The notes beneath the pieces were generated by a model. The model was not told where the DNA came from and made no database searches. It saw only the letters and a list, made by a program, of their open reading frames with translations. Of a DNA stretch of 64,000 nt, positions 53,405-64,000 are shown in pieces. The translations under genes and the position numbers were made by a program. Positions within the stretch are counted from its first letter, which is position 1. Each line of letters starts with the position of its first letter. Origin of the DNA: Aristolochia californica (lineage: Eukaryota > Streptophyta > Magnoliopsida > Piperales > Aristolochiaceae); assembly GCA_029961685.1 (NCBI GenBank), contig JARWKL010000005.1, positions 12,242,164-12,306,163 on the forward strand, given 5' to 3'.

Positions 53405-56400
53405 GATAAAAGGCATATAGATCACAACAAAATGAAAATTTTAGAGTTTATGTATGGAAAGAATTTAAAGAAATGAACAAATGTAAGAAAAGAAAATTTA
53501 TTCACACACCACAAATGAACATAAAAGTTTTGTTATCCAAGTTTGAGTAATTCCACTAGTTCAACCCTAATAGCTCGGAATTTTATAGGAAAGAGATTTT
53601 TCTACACATGTTTTAAAAAATAGATATGCAAGCTTGAAACATGTTAAAGATGCAAATGACCTATGGATCTAAACCTTTTAAAGAGAATAACATTAAATTC
53701 TCAAGTGAACGTGCGGTGGGATATTTACCCGAGTCATACAAGCCTTTATTTTGCCCATTTATAAAAAGTTGACCTTTCGATCACAAATGATTGTAAAGTG
53801 ATTAATCATGTGTAACAGGCAATATTTTTGTACGGAATGACTTATGGATTGGGAGTCAACACTCACTTAAAAATCCCCCGCCTCCCCCTTTTTACGAAGA
53901 TTGCAAAACCTGTTATATAAAAACTAAAACGAGTTTACAATCCCTAAAAATTACAAACACTTTTTGGAATTATCACTCTCTACATTTTGTGCATTGTGCA
54001 TTTTCATTTTAGATGTTTACTTTTTTTTAAATCAAAACTTGAGCTTTCACTTTCCCTTCATCTCGTAAACAAAAAAAAGACATAAAAGGCAAATAGATAC
54101 AACAAACTGAAAATGTTTGAGTTTATATATGGAAAGAATTTAAAGCAATAAACAAATTTAAGTAAAGAAAATTTTTTCACACACCACAAATGAACACAAA
54201 AGTTTTGTTATCCAAGTTTTGGAAATTCCACTAGTTCAACCCTAATAGCTCGGAATTTTATAGGAAAGAGATTTTTCTACACATGTTTTAAAAAATAGAT
54301 ATGCAAGCTTGATACATGTTAAAGATGCAAATGACTTATGGATCTAAACCTTTTAAAGAGAATAACATTAAATTCTCAAGTGAACGTGCGGTGGGATATT
54401 TACCCGAGTCATACAAGCCTTTATTTTGCCCATTTATAAAAAGTTGACCTTTCAATCATAGATGATTGTAAAGTGATTAATCATGTGGAACGGGCAATAT
54501 TTTTGTACGGAATGACTTATGGATTGGGAGTCAACACTCACTTAAAAATCCCCCGCCTCCCCCTTTTTACGAAGATTGCAATACCAGTTATATAAAAACT
54601 AAAAAGAGTTTGCAATCCCTAAAAATTACAAACACTTTTTGGAATTATCACTCTCTACATTTTGTGCATTGTGCATTTCCATTTTAGATGTTTACTTTTT
54701 TTTTAAATCAAAACTTGAGCTTTCACTTTCCCTTCATCTCGTAAACAAAAAAAAGAGATAAAAGGCAAATAGATACAACAAACTGAAAATGTTAGAGTTT
54801 ATATATGGAAAGAATTTAAAGCAATAAAAAAATTTAAGTAAAGAAAATTTTTTCACACACCACAAATGAACACAAAAGTTTTGTTATCCAAGTTTGGGAA
54901 ATTCCACTAGTTCAACCCTAATTGCTCAGAATTTTCAAAGAATGAGATTTTTCTACACATGTTTTAAAAAATGGATATGCAAGCTTGAAACATGTTAAAG
55001 ATGCAAATGACATATCAATCCAAACCTTTTAAGGAGAATAACATTAAATTCTCAATTGAACGTACGGTGGGATATTTACCTGAGTCAAACAGGCCATTAT
55101 TTTTTGCATTTACAAAATCCTGACCTAACGATCATAGATGATTGTAAACTGATTTATCATGCGTAAAGGGCTATAATTTTTTAAGGAATGACTTATGGAT
55201 TGGGAGTCAACACTCAGTTCAAAATCCCCTGCCTCCCCCTTTTCCCGAAGATTGCAGAACCTGATATATAAAAACTTCAAAGAGTTTACAATCCCTACAA
55301 ATTACAAACACTTTTCTGAATTAGCTCTTTTTACATTTGTGGATTGTGCATTTCCATTTTAGATGTATACTTTTTTCTTAAACAGAAACTTGAGTTTTCA
55401 CTTTCCCTTCATCTCGTAAACGAAAAAAAGATATAAAAGGCAAATAAATCACAAGAAACTGAAAATTTTAGAGTTTATTTGTAGAAAGAATTTAAAGAAA
55501 TAAAAAAAATGAAAGTAAAGAAAATTTATTCAAACACCACAAATGAACACAAAAGTTTTGCTATCCAAGTTTGGGAAATTCCACTAGTTCAACCCTAATA
55601 GCTCGGAATTTTTTCAGAAAGAGATTTTTCAACACATGTTTTACAAAATGGATATGCAAGCTTGAAACATGTTAAAGATGCAAATGACCTATAGATCCAA
55701 ACCTTTTAAAGAGAATAACATTAAATTCTCAAGTGAACGTACGGTGGGATATTTACCCTGGTCAAATAGGCCATTATTTTTCTCATCTACAAAAAAATGA
55801 CCTAACGATCATAGATGAATGTAAAGTGATTTATCATGCGTAATGGGCTATATTTGTGTAAGAAATGACTTATGGATTGGGAGTCAACACTCAGTTAAAA
55901 ATCCCCCGCCTCCCCCTTTTCCCAACGATTGCAGAACCTGATATATAAAAACTAAAAAGAGTTTACAATCCCTAAAAATTACAGACACTTTTTGGAATTA
56001 TCTCTCTCTACCTTTGTGCATTGTGCATTTCCATTTTAGATGTATACTTTTTCTAAAATCAAAACTTGAGTTTTCTCATTCCCATCATCTCATAAACAAA
56101 AAAACAAGAGATAAAAGGCAAATAGGTGACAACAAACTGAATATTTTAGAGCTTATGTATGGAAAGAATTTAAAGCTATAAACAACTGAAAGAAAATAAA
56201 ATTTATTCACACGCCACAAAAGAACACAAAACTTTTGTTATCCAAGTTTGGGAAATTCCACTAGTTGAACCCTAAGAGGTCAGAATTTTATATGAAAGAG
56301 ATTTTTCTACACAAGTTTTAAAAAATGGATATGCATGCTAGATACATGTTAAACATGCAAATTACCTATGGATCCAAACCTTTTAAAGAGAATAAGATTA

Positions 56401-59400
56401 TATTCTCAAGTGAACGTGCAGTGGGAAATTTACCCGAGTCAAACAAGCCATTATTTTGCCCATTTAAAAAAAGTTGACCTAACAATCATAGATGATTGTA
56501 AAGTGAATTATCATGCGTAACGGTCTATATTTTTGTAAGGAATGACTTATGGATTTGAAGTCAACACTCGGTCAAAAATCCCCCGCTTCCCCCTTTTCCT
56601 GACGATTGCAGAACTCGATATATAAAAACTAAAAAGAGTTTACAATCCGTAAAAATTACAAACACTTTTTGGAATTATCTCTCTCTATATTTCTGCTTTA
56701 TGCATTTCCATTTTAGATTTATACTTTTTTCTTAAATCAAAACTTGAGTTTTCACTTTCCCTTCATCTCGTAAACAAAAAAAAGAGATAAAAGGCAAATA
56801 GATCACAACAAAATGAAAATTTTAGAGTTTATGTAAGGAAAGAATTTAAAGCAATAAACAAATGTAAGTAATGAAAATTTATTCACACAGCACAAATGAA
56901 CAAAAAACTTTAGTTATCCAAGTTTGGGAAATTCCACTAGTTCAACCCTAATAGCTCAGAATTTAATAAGAAAGAGATTTTTCTACACATGTTTTAAAAA
57001 TGGATATGCATGTTTGAAACATGTTAAAGACGCCAATGACCTATGGATACAAAATTTTTAAAGAGAATAACATTAAATTCTCATGTGAACGTGCGGTGGG
57101 AAATTTATCCGAGTCAAACAAGCCATTATTTTAGCCATTTACTAAAAAGCTGACCTAACGATCATAGATGATTATAAAGTGATTTGTCATGCGTAAAGGG
57201 CTATATTTTTGTAAGGAATGACTTATGGATTGGGAGTCAACACTCAGTTAAAAATCCCTTTTCCTGAAGATTGTAGAACCTGATATATAAAAACTAAAAA
57301 GGGTTTACAATCCTTAAAAATTACAAACACTTTTTGGAATTATCTATCTCTACATTTTTGCATTGTGAATTTCCAATTTAGATGTACACGTTTTTCTTGA
57401 ATCAAAACTTGATTTTCCACTTTCCCTTCATCTCGTAATTAAAAAAAGAGATAAAAGGCAAATAGTTCACAAGAAAATGAAAATTTTAGAGTTTATGTAT
57501 GGAAAGAATTTAAAGCAATAAAAAACTGTAAGTAAAGAAAATTTATTCACACACCACAAATGAAACCAAAACTTTTGTTATCCAAGTTTGGGAAATCCCA
57601 CTAGTTCAAACCTAATAGGTCGGAATTTCATATGAAAGAAATTTTTCTACACATGTTTTAAAAAATGGATATGAATGCTTGAAACATCTTAAGGATGCCA
57701 ATGACCTATGGATCCAAACCTTTTAAAGAGAATAACATTAAATGCTTAAGTGAACGTGCGGTGGAATATTTACCCGAGTCAAACATGCCATTATTTTGCC
57801 CAATTAAAAAAAGTTGTGCTAACGATTATAGATGATTGTAAAGTGATTTATCACGTGTAACAGGTTATATTTTTGTAAGGAATGACTTATGGATTGGGAG
57901 TCAACACTCAGTTAAAAATGCCCTTCTTCCCCTTTTCCAGACGATTGTAGAACCTGATATATAAAAACTAAGAAGAGTTTACAATCCCAAAACATTACTA
58001 ACACTTTTTGGAATTATCTCTCTTTAATTTTTTCATTGTGCATTTCCATTTTAGATGTATACTTTTTTATTAAATACAAACTTGAGTTTTCACTTTCCCT
58101 TCATTTTGTAAACAAAAAAAAAAAGATAAAATGCAAATAGATCACAAAAAAATGAAAATTTTAGAGTTTATGTATGGAGAGAATTAAAAGCAATAAAAAA
58201 ATGTAAGTAAATAAAATTTATTCACTGACCACAAATGAACACAAAACTTTTGTTATCCAAGTTTGGGAAATTCCACTAGTTCAACCCTAATAGCTTGGAA
58301 TTTTATAAGAAAGAGATTTTTATACACATGGTTTAAAAAATGGATATGAGTGCTTGAAACATGTTAAAGATTCAAATGACCTATGGATCCAAACCTTTTA
58401 AAGAGAATAACATTAGATTCTCAAGTGAATGTGCGGTGGGATATTTATGAGAGTCAAACAAGCAATTATTTTGCCCATTTACAAAAAGCTGACCTAACGA
58501 TCATAGATCATTTTAAAGTGATTTATCTTCTCTGACGGGCTATATTTTTGTAAGGAATGAGTTATGGATTGGGAGTCAACACTCAGTTAAAAATCCCTCG
58601 CCTCCCCCTTTTCCCGACGATTGTAGAACCTGATATATAAAAACTAAAAAGAGTGTACAATCCCTAAAAATTACAGACACTTCTTGGAATTATCTCTCTC
58701 TAAATTTGTGCATTGTGCATTTCCATTTTAGATCTACACTTTTTTCTCAAATCAAAAGAGTTTTCACTTTCCCTTCATCTCGGAAGCAGAAAAAAGAGAT
58801 AAAAGGCAAATAGATCACAACAAAATGAAAATTTCAGAGTTTATGTATGGAAATAATTTAAATAAATAAACAAATGTATGTAAAGAAAATTTATTCACAC
58901 ACCACAAATGAACACAAAAGTTATGTTATCCAAGTTTGGGAAATTCCACTAGTTCAACCCTAATAGCTAGGAAATAAGAAAGAGATTTTTCTACACATGT
59001 TTTAAAAAATGGATATGCATGCTTGAAACATGTTAAAGATGTAAAAGACCTATGGATCCAAACCTTTTAAAGAGAATAATATTAAATTCTCAAGTCAACG
59101 TGCAGTGGGATATTTACCCGAGTTAAACGAGCCCACTTACAAAAAGCTGACCTAACGATCATAGATGATTGTAAAGTGATTTATTGTGCGTAACGGGCTA
59201 TATTACCCTAAGAAATGAATTATGGAATGGGAGTCAACACTCAGTTAAAAATCTCCCGCTTCCCCCTTTTCCCGGCAATTACAGAAACAGATATATAAAA
59301 ACTAAAAGAGTTTACAATCCCTAAATATTACAGACACTTTTTGCAATTATCTCTCTCTACATTTGTGCATTGTGCATTTCAATTTTAGATGTAGACTTTT

Positions 59401-60131
59401 TCCTTAAATGAAAACTTGAGTTTTCACTTTCCCTTCATCTAGTAAACAATAAAAGAGATAAAAGGCAAATAGATCACTACAAAATAAAAATTTTAGAGTT
59501 TATGTATGGAAAAAATTCAAAGCAATAAACAAATGTAAAAAAAAAAATTATTTACACAACACAAATGAATACAAAAGTTTTGTTATCCAAGTTTGTGTTA
59601 TTCGACTTGTTCAACACTAATAACTCGGAATTTTATGAGAAAGAGATTTTTCTACACAAGTTTTAAAAAATTGATATGCATGCTTGAAACATGTTAAAGA
59701 TTCAAATGACCTATGGATCCAAACTGTTTAAAGTGAATAACATTAAATTCTCAAGTGAACATGTGGTGGGATATTTACCCGAGTCAAACAAGCCATTATT
59801 TTGCCCATTTACAAAAAGCTGACCTAACGATCAAAGTTGATTGTAAAGTCATTTATCTTGTGTGACAGGCTATATTTTTTTAAGGAATGAGTTATGGATT
59901 GGGAGTCAACACTCAGTTAAAAATTCCCTGCCTCCCCCATTTCCCGACGATTGCACAACATGATATATAAAAACTAAAAAGAGTTTACAATCCCTAAAAA
60001 TTACAGACACTTCTTGGAATTATCTCTCTCTAAATTTGTGCATTGTGAATTTCCATTTTAGATGTACACTTTTTTCTCAAATCAAAACTTGAGTTTTAAC
60101 TTTCCCTTCATCTCGGAAACAAAAAAAAAGA
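53405..60131 (+). repeat. Satellite block (monomers 81-90)
   Basis: Monomer starts: 53405, 54081, 54757, 55432, 56110, 56786, 57450, 58125, 58798, 59457. Monomers 80-84 carry GCAAGCTT in place of GCATGCTT, a shared local variant. AAACTGAAAA replaces AAAATGAAAA in monomers 82-84. Monomers 81 and 82 are nearly identical over one period. Monomer 86 has a shortened C-rich tract (near 57257). No gene is seen. Confidence 0.82.
53550..54916 (+). repeat. Recently duplicated monomer pair (676-bp spacing)
   Basis: Roughly 53550-54240 and 54226-54916 match at about 97% by direct comparison of some 660 bases. Shared private variants include TCATACAAGCC, GACCTTTC, GATTAATCATG, ACTCACTTAAAAATC, TTTACGAAGATTGC and CTTGAGCTTTCAC. 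The similarity falls off after 54916. This is clearly closer than typical neighbouring monomers and indicates a recent tandem duplication. Confidence 0.85.
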
Positions 60132-60290
60132 GATAAAAGGCAAATAGATCACAAAAAAATGAAAATTTTAGAGTTTATGGTTGGAAATGATTTAAAGCAA
60201 TAAACAAATGTAAGTAAAGAAAATTTATTCACACACCACAAATGAACACAAAAGTTATGTTATCCAAGTTTGGGAAATTCAAATAGTTCA
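58360..60290 (+). repeat. Dimer-spaced duplicate segment (~1.33 kb apart)
   Basis: Variants near 58360-58960 reappear about 1330-1334 bp later, near 59690-60290. They are AAAGATTCAAATGACC, a TCTGACGGG or GTGTGACAGG spelling, GGAATGAGTTATGG, CTTCTTGGAATTATC, TTTTTTCTCAAATC, CATCTCGGAA and AGTTATGTTATCC. The intervening monomer lacks them. This is a two-monomer higher-order repeat unit present in two copies. Confidence 0.7.
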
Positions 60291-60936
60291 ACCCTAACAG
60301 CTCGGAATTATATAAGAAAAAGATTTTTCTACACATGTTTTAAAAAAAGGATATGCATGCTTTAAACATGTTAAAGATTCAAATGGCCTATGGATCCAAA
60401 CATTTTAAAGAGAATAACATTAAATTCTCAAGTGAACATGCGGTGGGATATTTACCCGAGTCAAACAAGTCATTATTTTGCCTATTTAAAAAAAGCTGAC
60501 CTAACGATCATAGATGATTGTAAAGTGATTTATCATGCGTAAAGGGATATATTTTTGTAAGGAATGACTTAGGAATTGGGATATTTACCCAAGTCAAACA
60601 AGCCATTATTTTGCCCATTTACAAAAATTGACCTACAATCATTGATGATTGTAAAGTGATTTATCATGCATAACGAGCTATATTTTTTTAAGGAATCACA
60701 TATGGATTGGGAGTCAACACCTAGTTAAACATCCCTCGCCACCCCCTTTTCCCGACAATTGACAAACCATATATAGAAAAAATAAAAGAGTTTACAATTC
60801 CTAAAAATTACCGACACTTTTTGAAATTATCACTCTCTACATTTGTGCATTGTGAATTTTGAATTTAGATGTATACTTTTTTCTTAAATAAAAACTTGAG
60901 TTTTTACGTTTTCTTCATCTCGTAAACAAAAAAAGA
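60132..60936 (+). repeat. Monomer 91 with 133-bp internal duplication (805 bp)
   Basis: The segment from ATATTTACCC to GATTGGG occurs twice, at 60448-60580 and 60581-60711. The join lies where ATTGGG of the first copy meets ATATTTACCC, which is normally preceded by GTGGG, so a shared GGG probably guided the event. The two copies differ at about 12% of positions, comparable to different monomers, so they were not made by a very recent local slip. Confidence 0.9.
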
Positions 60937-63900
60937 GATACAAGGCTAATAGATCACAACAAAATGAAAATTTTAGAGTTTAGGTAGGGAAAGAATTTAA
61001 AGCAATAAACAAATTTAAGTAAAGAAAATTTATTCACACAACACAAATGTAAACAAAAGTTTTGTTATCCAAGTTTGGGTAATTCCACTTGTTCAACCCT
61101 AACAGCTAGGAATTTTATAGGAAAGAGATTTTTCTACACATGTTTTAAAAAATGGATATGCATTCTTGAAACTTGTTAAAGATTCAAATAACCTATAGAT
61201 CCAAACCTTTTAAAGAGAATAACACTAAATTCTCAAGTGAACGTGCAGTGGGATATTTACCCGAGTCAAACAAGCCATTATTTTTCCCATTTACGAAAAG
61301 TTGACCTAACAATCATAGAAGATTGTAAAGTAAATTATCATGTGTAATGGGCTATATTTTTGTAAGAAATGACTTATGGATTGGGAGTCAACACTCATTT
61401 AAAAATCCCTCGCCTCCCCATTTTCCCGACGATTGCAGAACCTGATATATAAAAACTAAAAAGAGTTTACAATCCCTAAAAGTTACTGACACTTTTTTAA
61501 ATTATCTCTCTCTACATTTGTGCATTGTGCATTTCCATTTTATAAGTATACTTTTTTCTTAAATATAAACTTTAGTTTTCACTTTCCATTCATCTCGTAA
61601 ACAAAAAAAAAGAGATAAAAGGAGAATAGATTAAAAAAAATGAAAATTTTAGAGTTTATGTATGGAAAGAATTTAAAGCAATAAAAAAATCTATGTAAAG
61701 AAATTTTTTTCACACACCACAAATGAACACAAAAGTTTTGTTATCGGAGTTTGGGAAATTCCACTAGTTCAACCCTAATAGCTCAGAATTTTATAAGAAA
61801 TATATTTTTCTACACATGATTTAAAAAATGCATATGCATGCTTGAAACATGTTAATGATGTAAATGACCTATGGATCCAAACCTTTTAAAGAGAATAACA
61901 ATAAATTCTCAAGTGAACGTGCGGAGGGGTATTTGTCCGAGTCAAACAAGCCATTATTTTGCCCAGTTAAAAAAAGCTGACCTAATGATCATAGATGATT
62001 GTAAAGTGATTTCTCATGCGTAACGGGCTATATTTTATTAAAGAATGACTTATGGATTGGGAGTCAACACCCAGTTAAAAATCCCCCGCCTCCCCTTTTT
62101 CCCGACGATTGCAAAACATGATATATAAAAAAAAAAAAAGAGTTTACAATCCCTAAAAATTCCAGACACGTTTTGCAATTATCTCTCTCTACTTTTGTGC
62201 ATTGTGCCTTTCCATTTTTTATGAGTACTTTTTTCTTAAATCAAAACTTGAGTTTTCACTTTTCCTTCATCTCGTAAACAAAAAGAGAGATAAAAGGCAA
62301 ATAGATCACAACAAAATGATAATTTTAGAGTTTATGTATGGAAAGAATAAAAAGCAAGAAACAAATGTAAGTAAATAAAATTTATTCACACAACACAAAT
62401 GAACACAAAAGTTTTGTGATCCAAGTTTGGTTAATTCCTCTTGTTCAAAATTTTATAAGAAAGAGATTTTTCTACACATGTTTTAAAAAATGGATATGCA
62501 TGCATGAAACATGTTAAAGACTCAAATGACCTATGGATCCAAACCTTTTAAAGAGAATAACATTAAATTCTCAAGTGAACGTGCGGTGGGATATTTATCC
62601 GAGTCAAACAAGGCATTATTTTTCCCATTTAGAAAAAGCTAAGCTAACCATCATAGATGATTGTAAAGTGATTGATCATGTGTAATAGGATATTCCTTTG
62701 TAAGGAATGACTTATGGATTGGGAGTAACCACTCAGTTAAAAATCACCTGCCTCACCCTTTTCCAAAAGATTGCAGAACCTGATACATAAAAACTAAAAA
62801 GAGTTTACAATCCCATGATATTACTTACACTTTTTGGAAGTATCTATCTCTACCTTTGTGCATTGTGAATTTCCATTTGAGATGTATACTTTTTTCTTAA
62901 ATACAAACTTGAGTTTTCACTTTCCCTTCATCTCATAAACAAAAAGGAGAGATTAAAAGAAAATAGATCACAACAAAATGAAAATTTTTGAGTTTATGTA
63001 AGAAAGATTTTAAAGCAATAAACAAATGTAAGTAAAGAAAATTTATTCACACACAACAAATGAACAAAAAAGTTTTGTTATCCAAGTTTGGGAAATTCCT
63101 CTAGTTCAACCCTAATACCTCAGAATTTTATAAGAAAGAGATTTTTCTACACATGATTTAAAAAATGGATATGCATGCTTGAAACATGTTAAAGATGCAA
63201 ATGACCTATGGATCCAAACTTTTAAAGAGAATAACATTAAATTCTCAAGTGAACGTGCAGTGGGATATTTGCCTGAGTCAAACAAGTCATTATTTTGCCC
63301 ATTTAGAAAAAGCTGAGCTAACAGTCATAGATGATTGTAAAGTGATTTATCACGTGTAACGGGCTATTCTTTTGTAAGGAATGACTTATGGATTGGGAGA
63401 CAACACTCAGTTAAAAATCCCCTGCCTCCCCCTTTTCCATACGATTGCAGAACTTGATATATAAAAACTAAAAAGAGTTTAAAATCCCTAAAAATTACTG
63501 ACACTTTTTGGAATTATCTCTCTCTACATTTGTGCATTGTGCATTTCCATTTTAGATGTATACTTTTTTCTTAAATAAAAACTTGAGTTTTAACTTTCCC
63601 TTCATCTCGGAAACAAAAAAGAGAGATTAAAAGAAAATAGATCACAACAAAATGAAAATTTTTGAGTTTATGTATGGAAAGAATTTAAAGTAATAAAAAA
63701 ATGTAAGTAAAGAAAATTTATTCACACACCACAAATGAACACAATAGTTTTGTTAACCAAGTTTGGGAAATTCCACTAGTTTAACCCTAATAGCTCGAAA
63801 TTTTATAAGAAAGAGATTTTTCTACACCTGTTTAAAAAAATGGATATGCATGCTTGAAATATGTTAAAGATGCAAATGACCTATGGATCGAAACCTTTTG

Positions 63901-64000
63901 AAGAGAATAATATTAAATTCTAAAGTGAACGTGCATTGGGTTATTTACCCGAGTCAAACAAGCCATTATTTTCCCCATTTACAAATATTTGACTTAACGA
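60132..64000 (+). repeat. Satellite block to window end (monomers 91-96, last one partial)
   Basis: Monomer starts: 60132, 60937, 61614, 62290, 62951, 63625. Monomer 91 is 805 bp because of an internal 133-bp duplication. Monomer 94 lacks about 14 bp near 62445, covering part of the CCCTAATAGCTCGG region. Monomers 95 and 96 share GAGAGATTAAAAGAAAATAG and TTTTTGAGTTTATG, so they are probably adjacent duplicates. Monomer 96 is cut by the window end after 376 bp. No gene is seen. Confidence 0.85.

Larger units (their letters stand above)
1..64000 (+). repeat. Satellite DNA array, ~675-bp monomer, 96 units head to tail
   Basis: Every part of the window aligns by eye to one repeat unit of about 675 bp, always in the same orientation. 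Ordered landmarks recur in each unit: GATAAAAGGC, GTTCAACCC, ATGCATGC, GGATCC, GTGCGGTGGGATATTTACCC, a C-rich tract, GATATATAAAAACTA, TTATCTCTCTCTAC, GTGCATTGTGCATTTCC, and CATCTCGTAAAC followed by an A-run. Most periods are 670-678 bp; the outliers are 362, 615, 644, 647 and 805 bp. Monomers differ from one another by roughly 10-15% by eye, as substitutions and small indels. No foreign insertion or inverted unit was seen, and I found no repeated substructure inside the monomer. The array runs off both ends of the window. The family, organism and chromosomal location cannot be determined here. Monomer starts were read manually and may be off by a few bases. Confidence 0.97.

Noticed and set aside
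60581..60711. Separate short satellite unit
   Set aside because: It is an internal duplicate of part of the same monomer, not an independent repeat.
1..64000. CRISPR array
   Set aside because: The regular spacing might suggest one, but the period is ~675 bp and the whole unit is conserved, with no short-repeat and unique-spacer organisation.
1..64000. Tandem array of LTR or other transposon fragments
   Set aside because: I found no terminal inverted repeats, primer-binding site, polypurine tract with LTR ends, or reverse transcriptase or transposase motifs in any frame. Origin from a non-coding transposon fragment cannot be excluded without a database search.

Overview
The whole 64 kb window is one uninterrupted head-to-tail satellite DNA array. 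The repeat unit is about 675 bp, A+T-rich (roughly 30% G+C by eye) and always in the same orientation. Using a GATAAAAGGC-type landmark as phase zero, I placed 96 monomers: 95 complete plus a final 376-bp partial. Most periods are 670-678 bp. The clear exceptions are 362 bp (start 44316), 615 bp (24901), 644 bp (1362), 647 bp (49385) and 805 bp (60132). Starts were read by hand and should be good to a few bases. I saw no protein-coding gene, rRNA, tRNA, CRISPR array or recognisable transposable element. The short open frames (60-78 codons) are chance openings that recur at the same phases of the satellite unit.

A 64 kb array of a 0.68 kb monomer points to eukaryotic heterochromatin (centromeric, pericentromeric, subtelomeric or knob-like). 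Many variable positions are CpG sites that alternate with TpG or CpA, which suggests long-term cytosine methylation, as in plants or vertebrates. I cannot name the organism or the satellite family from the sequence.

Layout: 1-6700 (monomers 1-10) and 13444-21553 (monomers 21-32) are diverged copies of the same ordered block, so there is higher-order structure. 6701-13443 lies between them. 21554-25515 is a mosaic of chimeric units related to earlier monomers. 25516-31527 and 34218-42286 form a second subtype (one base shorter near offset 70, GCAAAACC instead of GCAGAACC). It is interrupted at 31528-34217 by four monomers of the first subtype. 42287-48047 is marked by a CGCAAAC variant and holds the half-size 362-bp unit. 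48048-64000 holds later subtypes, including an adjacent duplicated monomer near 53.5-54.9 kb, a spaced repeat near 58.4-60.3 kb and a 133-bp internal duplication at 60.4-60.7 kb.

Nothing here suggests genes acting together. What the window records is satellite turnover: unequal exchange, local homogenisation, microhomology deletions and CpG decay. The most distinctive element inside the unit is a conserved C-rich tract of about 25 bp in an otherwise A+T-rich monomer, giving a possible G-quadruplex or i-motif site about every 675 bp.
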